A program made the position numbers and the translations under genes. DNA of 64,000 bases from Streptomyces sp. NRRL S-646 (GTDB lineage Bacteria; Actinomycetota; Actinomycetes; Streptomycetales; Streptomycetaceae), in NCBI RefSeq assembly GCF_000720765.1, contig NZ_JODC01000009.1, positions 124,001-188,000 of the forward strand, given 5' to 3'. Positions 1-9,721 of the stretch are shown piece by piece; the stretch's first letter is position 1; each line of letters opens with the position of its first letter. Below the pieces are notes generated by a model. The model saw only the letters and a list, made by a program, of their open reading frames with translations. It ran no database searches and was not told the DNA's origin.

Positions 1-1789
1 CCCCGGCCTCGACGCGGAGGCGCTCCAGGAGGCCGGACAGGGCCTCCGGGTCCGGCTGGGTGGCCACGTACCAGGCCGTGCCCGTGCCGTACGAGTTGCG
101 GGTCACCGCCGGTATCCCGGTCAGCGGTCCGTCCGTGTACGACGTCACCGCCTCCGCGCCCTCCAGCCGTATCCGCTCCGACCAGAGCGTGCCCGTGGTG
201 CCGTCGCTCAGGGCCACCGTCTGCCCGGGCAGCAGCGGGAACACCTCGTCCGTGCGGACGCCGAGGGCCTCCCGGAACGCGCCCGGGTAACCTCCCAGCC
301 GGACATGGCAGTTGGCGTCGACCATCCCGCTGTGGAAGCCGACCGCCAGCGTGCCGCCGCGCTCCGCGAAGCCGGTGAGGTTGGCGGCGCCCGCGTCGTC
401 GATCAGGTACAGCGAAGGGGCCAGGACCAGGCGGTACGCCGACAGGTCCGCGTCCGGGCGGACGAAGTCCACCGCCACGCCCGAGCGCCACAGCGGCTCG
501 TACCAGGCTCGGACCAGGTCCTGGAAGTGCAGCTCGCCGCTGGGCTGCGAGGGGAGTTCCAGGGCCCAACGGGCGTTCCAGTCCCAGACGACGGCGACCT
601 CGGCGGTGCCGGTGGCACCCCGCACCTCCGCCAACGCCCGCAGATCCGCGCCCAGTTGCACCACGTCCCGCCAGATCCGGCTGTCGGTGCCCGCGTGCGG
701 CAGCATCGCCGAGTGCCACTGCTCGGCGCCCGCCTTCGCCGCCCGCCACTGGAAGTACGCGATGCCGTCGGCGCCGCGCGCCACATGGCCGAGGGCGTTG
801 CGGCGCAACTCCCCCGCCGTCTTGGCGCGGTTGACCGGCTGCCAGTTCACCGCGCCCGTGGAGTGCTCCATCAGGAGCCACGGGCCGCCCGCGAGCGAGC
901 GGACCAGATCGCCGCTGAGGGCGATGTCGATCTGCGACTCGGGGTCGGCGGACTGGAGGTAGTGGTCGTTGGAGACGATGTCCAGCTCGGGCGCCCAGCG
1001 CCAGTAGTCGAGGGCGTCGAAGTTGTACATCACCATGAAGTTGGTGGTGGCGGGGGTCTCCGGGGCGGCCTCCCGCAGGACGTCGCGCTCCGCCTCGTAC
1101 AGCGAGAGCAGGGCGTCGCTGCAGAAGCGGCGCCAGTCCAGCTGGTGGGTCGGGTTCGGGACGGCGCCGGTCGCGCGCGGCGGCAGGATCTGGTCCCAGT
1201 CGTAGTACCACTGGCTCCAGAAGGTGGTGCCCCAGGCGTGGTTGAGCGCGTCCAGGCTCGCGTACCTGTCCTGCAGCCAGGCGCGGAACGCCTCCGCGCT
1301 GGTGTCGCAGTAGCACTCCGCGTTGTGGCAGCCGTACTCGTTGTGGACGTGCCACATCACGACCGCAGGGTGCTCCGCGTACCGCCGGGCCAGCTCGCCG
1401 ACCATGCGCAGGGCCGCCTCGCGGTAGGCGGGGCTCGAAGGGCAGAACGTCTGGCGGCTGCCGTACGAGAGTCGGCGGCCGTCCTTGTCCACCGGCAGCG
1501 CTTCCGGGTGCTTCACGAAGAACCAGGCCGGCGGGGCCGCCGTCGGGGTCGCCAGGTCGGCGGCGATCCCGTGGGCGTGGAGCAGGTCGAGGATGCGGTC
1601 GAGGCGCGAGAAGTCGTACGTGCCCTCGGAGGGTTCAAGGAGCGCCCAGGAGAAGATGTTGACGCTGACCATGGTGACCCCGGCCTCGGCCATCAGGCGC
1701 ATGTCCTCGGCCCAGACCTCCTCGGGCCACTGCTCGGGGTTGTAGTCGCCGCCGTACGCGATGCCCGGCACCTTCAGGGCGCGGGTCAT
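1..1789 (-). CDS. Beta-galactosidase, GH42 (3' end outside window)
   Basis: The 596 visible codons match glycoside hydrolase family 42, which removes terminal beta-galactose in the cytoplasm. The protein opens MTRALKVPGIAYGGDYNPEQ, the typical GH42 beginning. The general acid/base glutamate sits in WHVHNEYG and the nucleophile glutamate in LLMEHSTG. The trimerisation and C-terminal domains follow, and little more than the C-terminal end should lie beyond base 1. The ATG at 1789 overlaps the alpha-galactosidase stop by 4 bases (ATGA), so it is the last visible gene of a translationally coupled operon with an ABC importer. No signal peptide is seen, so imported oligosaccharides are probably split inside the cell. 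Function is firm; natural substrate is inferred. Confidence 0.93.
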   Translation of the reverse strand, partial: MTRALKVPGIAYGGDYNPEQWPEEVWAEDMRLMAEAGVTMVSVNIFSWALLEPSEGTYDFSRLDRILDLLHAHGIAADLATPTAAPPAWFFVKHPEALPVDKDGRRLSYGSRQTFCPSSPAYREAALRMVGELARRYAEHPAVVMWHVHNEYGCHNAECYCDTSAEAFRAWLQDRYASLDALNHAWGTTFWSQWYYDWDQILPPRATGAVPNPTHQLDWRRFCSDALLSLYEAERDVLREAAPETPATTNFMVMYNFDALDYWRWAPELDIVSNDHYLQSADPESQIDIALSGDLVRSLAGGPWLLMEHSTGAVNWQPVNRAKTAGELRRNALGHVARGADGIAYFQWRAAKAGAEQWHSAMLPHAGTDSRIWRDVVQLGADLRALAEVRGATGTAEVAVVWDWNARWALELPSQPSGELHFQDLVRAWYEPLWRSGVAVDFVRPDADLSAYRLVLAPSLYLIDDAGAANLTGFAERGGTLAVGFHSGMVDANCHVRLGGYPGAFREALGVRTDEVFPLLPGQTVALSDGTTGTLWSERIRLEGAEAVTSYTDGPLTGIPAVTRNSYGTGTAWYVATQPDPEALSGLLERLRVEAG

Positions 1790-3102
1790 CGCTCGGCTCC
1801 CGAGAGCAGCCGGCGGGTGGTGGCCACGCCCCACTCGTCCAGGGACAGCAGGCGGTCGCTGGACGCCATCAGGCCGCCGGTCGCCTCCACGTGTGCCGCC
1901 CAGCGTTCCCGTGTCTCCACGGCCGGGCGGGCCATCAGGCAGTCGGGGTCGTTGACCCAGAGGCGGCCGTGCTGCCACTGGCGGCCGGCGCCGGTGAACT
2001 CGGCCGGGTCCTGGCCCGGCTGGCTGAAGTCGTCGGCTTCGGGGCGGCGGTGCGGGCCCGTGTCGGGGCTCACCCGCATCGCGTCGAACAGGCCGATCGA
2101 GGGCAGGATCGGGGCGCCGCAGCCCAGCAGGTACGCGTCCGGGCCGATCGCCCCGCGGATCAGCTCGATGCCCTCGCGGTACGCGGTGAGGGCGTCGATT
2201 GCCTTGTGCCGTACGCCTTCCAGGGCGCCCGCGTACAGGAAGTCGACCTTGAAGTAGTCGTAGCCCTCGGTGCGCAGGGTGCGGAAGACCTCGGTCAGGT
2301 ATGCCGCCGCCTCGGGGTGCGTGGTGTCCAGGACGCGCAGGTCGTGGCCCCAGTTGCGGCCGGCGTGGGTGAAGCCGCCCGCGGTGCCGCGGACCAGCCA
2401 GTCGGGGTGCTCCGTGGCCAGGTCGCTCGCCGGGTCGACCAGGAAGGGGGCCGTCCAGATGCCGGCCCGGCGGCCGCGGGCACGGATGGCGTCCGCGATG
2501 CCCTCGCGGGAGCGGAAGCGGCCCGACAGGGTGAGCCAGTCGCCGAGGGCCTTCTGGTAGCCGTCGTCGATCTGGACCACGTCGATCGGCAGGTCGAGGG
2601 TGTCCATCGCACGCAGGTTCTCGTGGATGTCGTCCTCGGTGACGTTCGTGAAGTACTCGTACCAGGAGCACCAGACGGTCGGCGCCGGGCGCGGCGGCTC
2701 GACGCCGAGGCTGTCGGCCCAACTGCCCAGTGCCGCCTGGACGTCCGTGCCCGTCCACTCCTTCACCGCGCCGTCGGCGGTGACCTCCGCGATGCCGTCC
2801 GCCACGGTCAGGCGGATGGACGGCACCTCGGCGGTCGGGTCGACGGCCGCCCACAGACGGGCCGGGGAGCCGTCGCCGGGGTCGAGCGCCAGCAGGCCCT
2901 CGCCCTGGAAGGTGCTCTCGGGGACGGTCACGCCGGGGCGGTAGCAGACCGTTGCCCAGTTGTCGTTGGTCGGGCGGTACGGCTTGTCGCCGAGGGCATA
3001 GGCGCCGCTGGGGCTCCAGGACTGCCAGCCCTCCTCGTGGACCCGGGCGTTGGCCGGGTCCACGGGAACGGAGGCGACGGCGGTGAAGGGGTGGTGCTGC
3101 AC
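1786..3102 (-). CDS. Alpha-galactosidase, GH36/melibiase type
   Basis: A 438-residue cytoplasmic retaining alpha-galactosidase. The (beta/alpha)8 barrel shows WCSWYEYF, VVQIDDGYQ and YFKVDFLYAG; the Asp of KVDFL (about residue 287) is the expected nucleophile, and RVSPDTGP fits the acid/base loop. The GTG at 3102 was chosen because upstream in-frame sequence lies inside the neighbouring permease gene. It sits 26 bases after that permease and overlaps the GH42 gene by ATGA. Paired with a beta-galactosidase and a sugar importer, it suggests use of mixed galactosides (raffinose, melibiose or galactomannan fragments); the precise sugar is inference. Confidence 0.9.
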   Translation of the reverse strand: MQHHPFTAVASVPVDPANARVHEEGWQSWSPSGAYALGDKPYRPTNDNWATVCYRPGVTVPESTFQGEGLLALDPGDGSPARLWAAVDPTAEVPSIRLTVADGIAEVTADGAVKEWTGTDVQAALGSWADSLGVEPPRPAPTVWCSWYEYFTNVTEDDIHENLRAMDTLDLPIDVVQIDDGYQKALGDWLTLSGRFRSREGIADAIRARGRRAGIWTAPFLVDPASDLATEHPDWLVRGTAGGFTHAGRNWGHDLRVLDTTHPEAAAYLTEVFRTLRTEGYDYFKVDFLYAGALEGVRHKAIDALTAYREGIELIRGAIGPDAYLLGCGAPILPSIGLFDAMRVSPDTGPHRRPEADDFSQPGQDPAEFTGAGRQWQHGRLWVNDPDCLMARPAVETRERWAAHVEATGGLMASSDRLLSLDEWGVATTRRLLSGAER

Positions 3103-3128
3103 GGAGGTCTCTTTCAAAAGGGAGGGCG

Positions 3129-4013
3129 TCAGCCCTTGTTGGCGCCCAGGGTCAGTCCGCTGACGAACTGGCGCTGCAGTACGAAGTACACGATCAGGGT
3201 GGGGATCGCGGTGAGCAGGGCTCCGGCGGCGACCAGGTTGGGGTCGGTGAAGTACTGGCCGGAGAGGTTGTTCAACGCGGACGTGATCGGCATGTTCTCG
3301 CCGGTGGAGATCAGCACGATCGCCCAGAAGAAGTCGTTGTAGATCCAGATCGAGAGCAACGTCGCGAGGGCGGCCATGGCGGGCTTGCACAGGGGCAGCA
3401 CGATCTGCCAGTACATCCGCCACACCGAGGCCCCGTCGACGAGGGCGGCCTCGGTCAGCTCGTGCGGCAGCATCCGCATGTAGTTGCTGAGCACGAAGGC
3501 GCAGAACCCGGACTGGAACGCGACGTGGATGAGGACCAGGCCGAGCGCGGAGTCGTACAGCTTGCCGCTCACGGTGATGCCGGGCAGGTCGATGAGCAGG
3601 TAGAGGCGGTACAGCGGGGTGATGATGACCTGCTGGGGCAGCAGGTTGCCCGCGGTGAAGACCAGCAGCAGGAAGATGTTCAGCCGGAAGTCGAAGCGGG
3701 AGACGTAGAAGGCGACCATCGACGACAGCAGCAGCGTGATCAGCACGGCCGGGACCGCGATGATCAGCGTGTTGCCGAAGTAGTGCAGCATGTCCGACTG
3801 CTGGAAGGCGTTGGTGAAGTTCTCCAGGCTCAGCTTGTGCGGCCAGGAGACGTAGCCCCGGTTGCTGGTCTCCGAGTACGGGCGCAGGGCCGCGAAGACC
3901 GCCCACAAAAGCGGGGCCAGCCAGGCCAGCGCGGTGACGATGAGGAACGTGTGCAGCAGGATCCGGGCCGGGCGGACGGGGGTGCGCTGCTTCTCGATGA
4001 CAGCCGTGCTCAT
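3129..4013 (-). CDS. Carbohydrate ABC transporter permease (MalG type)
   Basis: A 294-residue inner-membrane permease with about six TM segments and the binding-protein-dependent EAA loop (ELTEAALVDGASVWRMYWQI), the site that docks the ATPase. The length and C-terminal end fit the MalG/CUT1 subfamily. The start ATG overlaps the stop of the first permease by ATGA (4010-4013). No ATPase gene occurs in the operon, as usual for Streptomyces CUT1 importers, which share MsiK; that energising partner is inferred from family knowledge. Confidence 0.92.
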   Translation of the reverse strand: MSTAVIEKQRTPVRPARILLHTFLIVTALAWLAPLLWAVFAALRPYSETSNRGYVSWPHKLSLENFTNAFQQSDMLHYFGNTLIIAVPAVLITLLLSSMVAFYVSRFDFRLNIFLLLVFTAGNLLPQQVIITPLYRLYLLIDLPGITVSGKLYDSALGLVLIHVAFQSGFCAFVLSNYMRMLPHELTEAALVDGASVWRMYWQIVLPLCKPAMAALATLLSIWIYNDFFWAIVLISTGENMPITSALNNLSGQYFTDPNLVAAGALLTAIPTLIVYFVLQRQFVSGLTLGANKG

Positions 4014-4990
4014 GCGCGCCGCTCCTTCCTGAAGGTCGCGATCAGGTACGGGATGATGACCGCGAGGGAGATGACCAGCAGCACCACCGCGATCGCGGAG
4101 CCGTAACCGATCCGGCTGGACTCGCCGATGATGTTGTTGGTGATCAGGATCGACAGCAGTTCGGTGCCCTGGGCGCCCTTGTTGAACACGAACACCAGGT
4201 CGAAGGCGCGCAGCGCCTCGATGATCGTGACGACCAGGACGACCGTGTTGGTGGGGCGCAGGGTGGGGAAGATGACGTTCTTGAACGTCTGCCACTCGTT
4301 CGCGCCGTCCAGCGAGGAGGCCTCGCGCAGGGAGGGGTCGACGCCCTTGAGGCCGGCCAGGTAGAGGATCATCATGTAGCCGGTGTGCCGCCAGGAGGCG
4401 GCCACCAGCACCGCCCACAGGTTCAGGTGCGGGTCGCCGATCCAGTCGATGTAGTGGCCGGGCTTGTTGGCCCCGATCAGGCTGTTGATCAGCCCGGTGT
4501 CGGGGTTGTAGACCAGCTGCCACACGAACCCGGTCACCGCCAGGGAGACCACCACCGGCAGGAAGAACGCGGTCTGGTAGACGCGGCTGAAGCGGATCTT
4601 CTTGTCCAGCTGCACGGCCAGGAACAGGCCCAGCGGGGTGGGGATGGCGATGAGCACCACGAACCAGATGATGTTGTGCTCGACGGCCGGCCAGAACTGC
4701 GGGTTGTCGGTGAACAGCTGACGGAAGTTGTCCAGGCCGACCCACTTGATCGAGTCGAAGCCGATGCCGTCCCAGGTGGTGAAGGCCAGCGCGATGGAGG
4801 CCAGCGCGGTCAGCCACACCAGGGCCACGTGCAAGACCGTCGGCACGCCCGCCATGAAGGCGAGCGTGATGCGGTCACGGCGGGTCAGCAGGCGCTTGTG
4901 GCCCTGCGGGACCCGCTTCTTCTCAGGCGCATGGCCCGGAGGCGACACGGCGGCCGCCTCCGGGCTCTTCGAGGTGATGTCGGTCGTCAT
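4010..4990 (-). CDS. Carbohydrate ABC transporter permease (MalF type)
   Basis: A 326-residue permease with a cytosolic N-terminal tail rich in Lys/Arg, six predicted TM helices and an EAA-like loop (SLREASSLDGANEWQTFKNV). It pairs with the following MalG-type subunit to form the membrane channel of a CUT1 sugar importer. It overlaps the binding-protein gene upstream and the second permease downstream by four bases each, so all subunits should be made in a coupled fashion. Confidence 0.92.
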   Translation of the reverse strand: MTTDITSKSPEAAAVSPPGHAPEKKRVPQGHKRLLTRRDRITLAFMAGVPTVLHVALVWLTALASIALAFTTWDGIGFDSIKWVGLDNFRQLFTDNPQFWPAVEHNIIWFVVLIAIPTPLGLFLAVQLDKKIRFSRVYQTAFFLPVVVSLAVTGFVWQLVYNPDTGLINSLIGANKPGHYIDWIGDPHLNLWAVLVAASWRHTGYMMILYLAGLKGVDPSLREASSLDGANEWQTFKNVIFPTLRPTNTVVLVVTIIEALRAFDLVFVFNKGAQGTELLSILITNNIIGESSRIGYGSAIAVVLLVISLAVIIPYLIATFRKERRA

Positions 4991-6300
4991 CAGGAAGCGA
5001 AGATCGTCTTCTTCTGGCGCTCGATCGAGGACAGCAGGCTGTCCACGCCCTTGGGGTTCTGCAGGAACTTCTGCAGACCGGGCTGCATCACCGTCGAGGT
5101 GAAGTCCGGCCGCGAGTCACGGTCCATGAACTGCGTCAGCGACTTGGCGTTGCTGATCATGTCGTACGCCTTCTTCTGCAGCGGGGTGTACGACGAGGTG
5201 TCGGCCTTGCTGGAGGCGGCCACCACGCTGGAGTCGGCCTTGAGGTAGATCTGCTCGGCCTCCGGCGTGCCCAGGTACTCCATCAGCTTGGTGACACCGT
5301 CGTGGTTCTTCGGGGCCTTGGAGACCATGAAGCCGTCGGTGGGGGCCTCCACGGTGTCCTGCCCGAACTGGGAGTTGATCTCCGGGAAGGCGAAGAAGTC
5401 GAGGTCGTCCAGGTCGGCCTTGTTGGTGAACTGCTGGGCCACGAAGGAACCGAGGACGTACATGCCCGCCTTCTTGGAGACCAGCGTCTGCGCGGCGTCC
5501 TGCCAGGTGCGGCCCATGAAGCCGTCCTGGTGGTAGGGCAGCAGCTCGGACCAGTGGTCGAAGACCGCCTTGACCTTCGGGTCCGTCCACGCCTCCTTGC
5601 CCGCCATCAGCGACTTGTGGAAGTCGTAGCCGTTGAGCCGGAAGTTGATCTGGTCGAAGGTGCCCATCGCCGGCCAGGCGTCCTTGTCACCGAACGCGAT
5701 CGGGACCAGGCCGTCCTTCTTCATCTGCTTGCACAGCGTCACCAGCTGGTCCCAGGTGGTGGGAACCTGGTAGCCGTGCTGCTTGAAGACGCTCTTGCGG
5801 TAGAAGACGCCCCACGGGTACGTGTACAGCGGCACGAAGTAGTACTTGCCGTCCTCGCCCTTGGACAGCTGCTTCATCGCGTCGGGGAAGTTGCCCCCGA
5901 TCTTCTCCCACACGTCGTCGATGGGGGTCGCGAGCTTCTTCGCCGCGAAGAACTGCATGCGGTAGCCCGCGAACCAGGTGAACACGTCGTCCGGCGTGGC
6001 CTGGAGGTAGGAGTTGATCTGCTCCTGGAAGGTGTTGTGGTCCTTCGTGTTCACGTCGACCTTGATGCCGGACTTCTTCGTGAAGGCGGCGTAGATCTCG
6101 GCGAAGGCCTTCTTGGGCACCGCGTCCGAGGAGTTGGAGCCGAGACTGACGGTCTTGGGGTCCGAGGAGGACCCACTGCTGCCACACGCGCTCAGCAGGG
6201 GTATGCCCGCACCCGCGAGCAGGGCTGCGCCACCCACACCACGCAACAGACCACGACGGCTGGGGGCGGGCAGAGAGAGACCCGACGGGGAGAGGTCCAT
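4990..6300 (-). CDS. Extracellular sugar-binding lipoprotein of ABC importer
   Basis: A 436-residue solute-binding protein of the CUT1 family. The N-terminus has a twin-arginine stretch (SRRGLLRG, residues 14-21), a hydrophobic run and a lipobox ending in Cys39 (LLSAC), so it is probably exported by Tat and lipid-anchored outside the membrane. The mature part begins with a Ser/Gly linker, then shows the bilobed-receptor fold signatures (NTKDHNTFQEQI, YPWGVFYRKSVF, TFDQINFRLNGYDF). The ATG at 6300 places the signal peptide at the N-terminus; a longer in-frame start at 6351 adds 17 residues unlike a signal. It is the promoter-proximal gene of the galactoside operon. Confidence 0.92.
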   Translation of the reverse strand: MDLSPSGLSLPAPSRRGLLRGVGGAALLAGAGIPLLSACGSSGSSSDPKTVSLGSNSSDAVPKKAFAEIYAAFTKKSGIKVDVNTKDHNTFQEQINSYLQATPDDVFTWFAGYRMQFFAAKKLATPIDDVWEKIGGNFPDAMKQLSKGEDGKYYFVPLYTYPWGVFYRKSVFKQHGYQVPTTWDQLVTLCKQMKKDGLVPIAFGDKDAWPAMGTFDQINFRLNGYDFHKSLMAGKEAWTDPKVKAVFDHWSELLPYHQDGFMGRTWQDAAQTLVSKKAGMYVLGSFVAQQFTNKADLDDLDFFAFPEINSQFGQDTVEAPTDGFMVSKAPKNHDGVTKLMEYLGTPEAEQIYLKADSSVVAASSKADTSSYTPLQKKAYDMISNAKSLTQFMDRDSRPDFTSTVMQPGLQKFLQNPKGVDSLLSSIERQKKTIFAS

Positions 6301-6343
6301 GTACGGCTCCTGAAGGCAGGGGTTCGGTCCAACTACGCCATGA

Positions 6344-6377
6344 CGAAACAAGTCGAAAACGACCAGAAATCAACTCG
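6344..6377. promoter_or_regulatory. Candidate repressor site upstream of galactoside operon
   Basis: Read on the minus strand, two similar 12-mers, CGACTTGTTTCG (6344-6355) and CGAGTTGATTTC (6366-6377), stand as direct repeats 22 bp apart, two helical turns. They lie 44-77 bases before the lipoprotein start. The T-rich direct-repeat style resembles DeoR-family operators; no regulator gene for it lies in the window. Assignment is inference. Confidence 0.35.
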
Positions 6378-6539
6378 ACCGAACATCGTGGCGCTTATAT
6401 CAGCCCTTTGTCCGGTCATGCGTCAAGAGCCGCCGGGCACCTTTGTGGAAACGTGACCGACATGTTCGTGATCGAAACCGTCCGAATCATCGAACGCACC
6501 TGCACGGAGATGAGAGTAAATGCCGGTTTCGCGTCGTTG

Positions 6540-8354
6540 CTAGCCGGAGATGCGGAATGACTTGGTCACACTGACCTGGTCGATCTCCGACGTCCTGACC
6601 GTGGCTTTCATCGTCCAGGTCCCGGCGATGGGGAGCGTGACGGAATCCGCGCCCCAATAGCCGCCCTGGTCCTTCAACTTGGCGTCGAGCGGGCCGATCC
6701 TCTGCGCGGGCAGGGTGAAGGAGAGCCGGAGCTCCGGCACGGTGACGATGCCTCCGTCGGGCCCGAACACAACAGCCTGCACGGTGTTGTCGCCGACGCG
6801 GCCCGGGTCGAGGGTGATCTGCACCTTGCCGCGCGCGGCGCCCACCTCGAACGGGATCGTCGTGACCGACGCGGCGGGCAGCCCGCCGGCCGTCGCGGGC
6901 GCCTGCGCCGCCTCCGCGGCCGCGCGGCCCGGCAGCGTGCTGCTGAGCACGGTCGTGATCACCAGCACCACGACACCGACGGCGACCTCGGCGAGCACGC
7001 TGCGACGCAGATTGCGGCGGCTCGTGCCCCCGGCGGCTGGGACCGCCGCCGGTTCGTCCGCCGCGGCCACGGGAGGCCCGCCCACGGGCTCCGGGACGCG
7101 CTCCCGTACGGCCGTCTCCGCGTCCGCCGTGACAAGCCGCGCGGTCCAGCGCCGCGACAGCCCGGCCGCCGTCAGCAGCAGCACCACGGCGGCCACCTTG
7201 ACGAGGAGCAGGCGCCCGTACGTCGTCCCGGTGAGCGCGCTCCAGGAGCCCAGGCCGCGCCAGGACTGGTAGACGCCGGTGACGACCAGGACGGTCACGG
7301 AGGCGAAGGCCAGCCGGGAGAAGCGGGCCACGACGGCCGGGGGCAGTTCGGTGCGGTGGAGCAGGATCAGCAGCGCCGTGAGGCCGCCCAGCCAGACCGC
7401 CATGGCCAGCAGGTGCAGCACGGCGGACGCCATCGCCAGGGGAACCTGGATGCCCGCCGAGGCATGCTCGGAGGCGGCCCAGGTGAGCGCGAGGGCCACA
7501 CCGAGGGCGCCACCGGCGGCGAGCAGCGGCCGCGGCCATGCCTCGCGTTTGCGGAGTCGTACGGCGAACACGGCGCCGATCAGCAGCAGGGCGAGCCGGG
7601 CCAGCAGGGCCAGGCCGGGGCGGCCCGTGAGGGTGCGGGTGAAGGCGGAGGCGTCGAGGGCGGTCGCGGGGCCCGTGCCGGTCTCGTACGGGGCGCGCAG
7701 GGCCAGCAGCGCCAGGGTGGTCCCCAGCAGCGTCCACCAGCCCACGACCAGGGGTTTCCGCAGCGGGCCGCGGTCGGCCGGGCGGCACAGGGCGACGAAG
7801 GCGGCGGTGCCGATGAGCAGCGCCGCCGCCAGGTAGGCGAGGTACCGGGCGACGTTGTAGAGACTCTCGGTCGCGGGGTTCTCGACCGGTCCGGTGTCCA
7901 CCGTGGCGACCGTCGCGGAGGCTTTGCCGACGGAGAAGGTGAACGCGCCGCCCACCGGGTGGCTGTCCGCCGAGACGACCCTCCAGGCCACGACGTACGT
8001 GCCCTTCGCGAGCTTCGCGGGCAGGGCCACGCTCGCCGTGTCGGAGCGGCCCTCGGCGTGCTGGGCCTCGCCGATGTCCACACGCCGGTTGTCCGGGTCC
8101 AGGACACGGAAGGAGTCGTCGAGCAGACCGACGGACTCGGTGAACGTCAGGGTGACGGAGCGGGGTGCCGACCTGAGGACGGTTCCGTCCTCCGGGTCGG
8201 TGGACTTGAGCGCCGCGTGCGCCGACGCGGGCCCCGCACCGCCGAGGACGAGCAGGACCAGCACGGCACCCAGCAGCACCAGCCCCTGAACCCCCCGGTA
8301 CCCGCGGAGCCCTCGTCGCCGCTGCCGCCCCCTGCCCTCACCGTCACACCCCAC
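6540..8354 (-). CDS. CopC-CopD copper resistance/uptake fusion protein
   Basis: A 604-residue membrane protein. A basic N-terminus and hydrophobic signal end just before HAALKSTDP, whose His would be the N-terminal copper ligand of the CopC domain; a second ligand region is DSHPVGGAFTFSVG. A CopD domain with about eight TM helices follows (including HLLAMAVWLGGL and WAASEHAS), then a Pro/Glu-rich loop, a TM helix and a C-terminal extracellular YtkA-like beta domain. The GTG at 8354 follows a good ribosome site (GGAGG, 5 bases before). It probably binds and moves copper across the membrane; direction is not shown. It is monocistronic here. Confidence 0.85.
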   Translation of the reverse strand: MGCDGEGRGRQRRRGLRGYRGVQGLVLLGAVLVLLVLGGAGPASAHAALKSTDPEDGTVLRSAPRSVTLTFTESVGLLDDSFRVLDPDNRRVDIGEAQHAEGRSDTASVALPAKLAKGTYVVAWRVVSADSHPVGGAFTFSVGKASATVATVDTGPVENPATESLYNVARYLAYLAAALLIGTAAFVALCRPADRGPLRKPLVVGWWTLLGTTLALLALRAPYETGTGPATALDASAFTRTLTGRPGLALLARLALLLIGAVFAVRLRKREAWPRPLLAAGGALGVALALTWAASEHASAGIQVPLAMASAVLHLLAMAVWLGGLTALLILLHRTELPPAVVARFSRLAFASVTVLVVTGVYQSWRGLGSWSALTGTTYGRLLLVKVAAVVLLLTAAGLSRRWTARLVTADAETAVRERVPEPVGGPPVAAADEPAAVPAAGGTSRRNLRRSVLAEVAVGVVVLVITTVLSSTLPGRAAAEAAQAPATAGGLPAASVTTIPFEVGAARGKVQITLDPGRVGDNTVQAVVFGPDGGIVTVPELRLSFTLPAQRIGPLDAKLKDQGGYWGADSVTLPIAGTWTMKATVRTSEIDQVSVTKSFRISG

Positions 8355-8489
8355 GCCACCCTCCGTCCCGGCCCTTACCGCCTTCCGGATAGGTACGCAC
8401 ACGACCCGCCAACCACTCACCAGGCCACCCCGGCCGCCGAAGCCCACTCCTGCCGCCCCCAACAGCACCACACGCAAGCCACCGACACC

Positions 8490-9251
8490 TCACCACGCCG
8501 GCCGGGCCGACACCCCTCCATCCACCACCAGGTCGTGTCCCGACACCCAGGACGCCAGCCGTGAGGCCAGGAACACGCAGGCGTCGCCCACGTCCTCCGG
8601 TTGTCCCAGTCGGCCGAGTGGCGCCGTCGTCCGCCACCGCCGGACCCCCTCTGGCCAGGCCTCCGCCAGGCCCTCCCGGTCGATCAGTCCGGGTGAGACG
8701 GTGTTGACGCGGATGCCGTACGGGCCGTACTCCAGGGCCGCCGACCGCGCATGCATCACGACGGCTGCCTTGGCGGCGCTGTAGTGGGCGTGCAGCGGCG
8801 CCGGGTGGTGTGCCTCGATCGACGCGATGTGGGTCACGGAACCTCCGCCACCGCGCTCCCGCATGGCCTCCGCCGCGGCCTGCGTGCACGCGAAGACGCT
8901 CGACACGTTGGTGTCCACGACAGCCCGCCACTCGGCCGCCGTCATCCCGGGCAGCTCCCGGGTCGGCTGCACGCCCGCGTTGTTGACCAGCGCGGTCAGC
9001 CCACCGCCCCACTCGACCGCCTCACCGACCACCCGCCGGCACGCGTCCTCGTCGGTGAGGTCGCCCTGCAGTACGACGGCCCGCCGGCCGAGCTCCTCGA
9101 TCCGTGCGGCCACTCCCCGCGCCGCCTCTACATCCGTATGGCACTGGACGGCGACCGCCGCGCCCTCCTCGGCGAAGCGCAGCGCGATGCCCCGGCCGAT
9201 ACCACCGCTCGCGCCCGTGACCAGGGCGACCTGTCCTTCCAGCAGCTTCAT
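8490..9251 (-). CDS. SDR family NAD(P)-dependent oxidoreductase
   Basis: A 253-residue classical short-chain dehydrogenase/reductase. The Rossmann motif TGASGGIGRG starts about residue 12, NNAG about residue 91, and the catalytic Ser and YSAAKAA lysine motif are present, followed by PGLI and a C-terminal DGGVSARPAW. It resembles the FabG-like branch, but the substrate cannot be read from sequence. Its ATG overlaps the cupin stop by ATGA, making it the last gene of a four-gene operon behind an iron box, so a role in siderophore or iron metabolism is suggested by context only. Confidence 0.88.
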   Translation of the reverse strand: MKLLEGQVALVTGASGGIGRGIALRFAEEGAAVAVQCHTDVEAARGVAARIEELGRRAVVLQGDLTDEDACRRVVGEAVEWGGGLTALVNNAGVQPTRELPGMTAAEWRAVVDTNVSSVFACTQAAAEAMRERGGGGSVTHIASIEAHHPAPLHAHYSAAKAAVVMHARSAALEYGPYGIRVNTVSPGLIDREGLAEAWPEGVRRWRTTAPLGRLGQPEDVGDACVFLASRLASWVSGHDLVVDGGVSARPAW

Positions 9252-9721
9252 GGACGGCACAGTTGCGCAATCCGGTCGGCCTCGGCCGGATACCGCGCCG
9301 TGAGCTCGCCCGCGTCCCCGTGCTCGTAGCCCTCGTAGGTGAACCCGGGCGCCATCGTGCACCCGAAGAACGTCCACGCCCCGCCCGCGACGACCCGCCC
9401 GCCCATCCAGGTGCCGGCCGGCACGGTCGTCTGGGGCTGCTGGCCGCCCAGTACGTCCGGTCCGAGCACCACCGTCCTGGACGTCCCGTCCGGGGCGAGG
9501 AGCAGCAGCTCCAGCGGGTCGCCGAGGTAGAAGTGCCAGATCTCGTCGGTGGGCAGGCGGTGCAGGGCCGAGTGGTCGTCCGCCGTCAGCAGGGCGACGA
9601 TCGCGGTGCCCTCCGGCCGCCCGTCGGCGCGCTCGGGGCCCGCCCAGGTCTGGCGGAACAGTCCGCCCTCGCGCGGGATCGGTTCCAGTCCGTAGTGCGC
9701 GACGAGGTCCTCAGGAGTCAT
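9248..9721 (-). CDS. DUF985-type cupin protein
   Basis: A 157-residue cupin-like protein. DEIWHFYLGDPLELLLL and PAGTWMGGRVV are typical of the DUF985/YML079-like family, single-domain beta barrels of uncertain function that may bind a small molecule. MTPEDLVAHYGLEPIPREGG is the usual family start. Overlaps of four bases with the acetyltransferase before it and the SDR after it show strict translational coupling. Catalytic role unknown. Confidence 0.85.
   Translation of the reverse strand: MTPEDLVAHYGLEPIPREGGLFRQTWAGPERADGRPEGTAIVALLTADDHSALHRLPTDEIWHFYLGDPLELLLLAPDGTSRTVVLGPDVLGGQQPQTTVPAGTWMGGRVVAGGAWTFFGCTMAPGFTYEGYEHGDAGELTARYPAEADRIAQLCRP

Noticed and set aside
305..2257. 650-residue plus-strand ORF
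   Set aside because: Antisense shadow of the GH42 and GH36 genes, with Arg/Val-rich nonsense composition.
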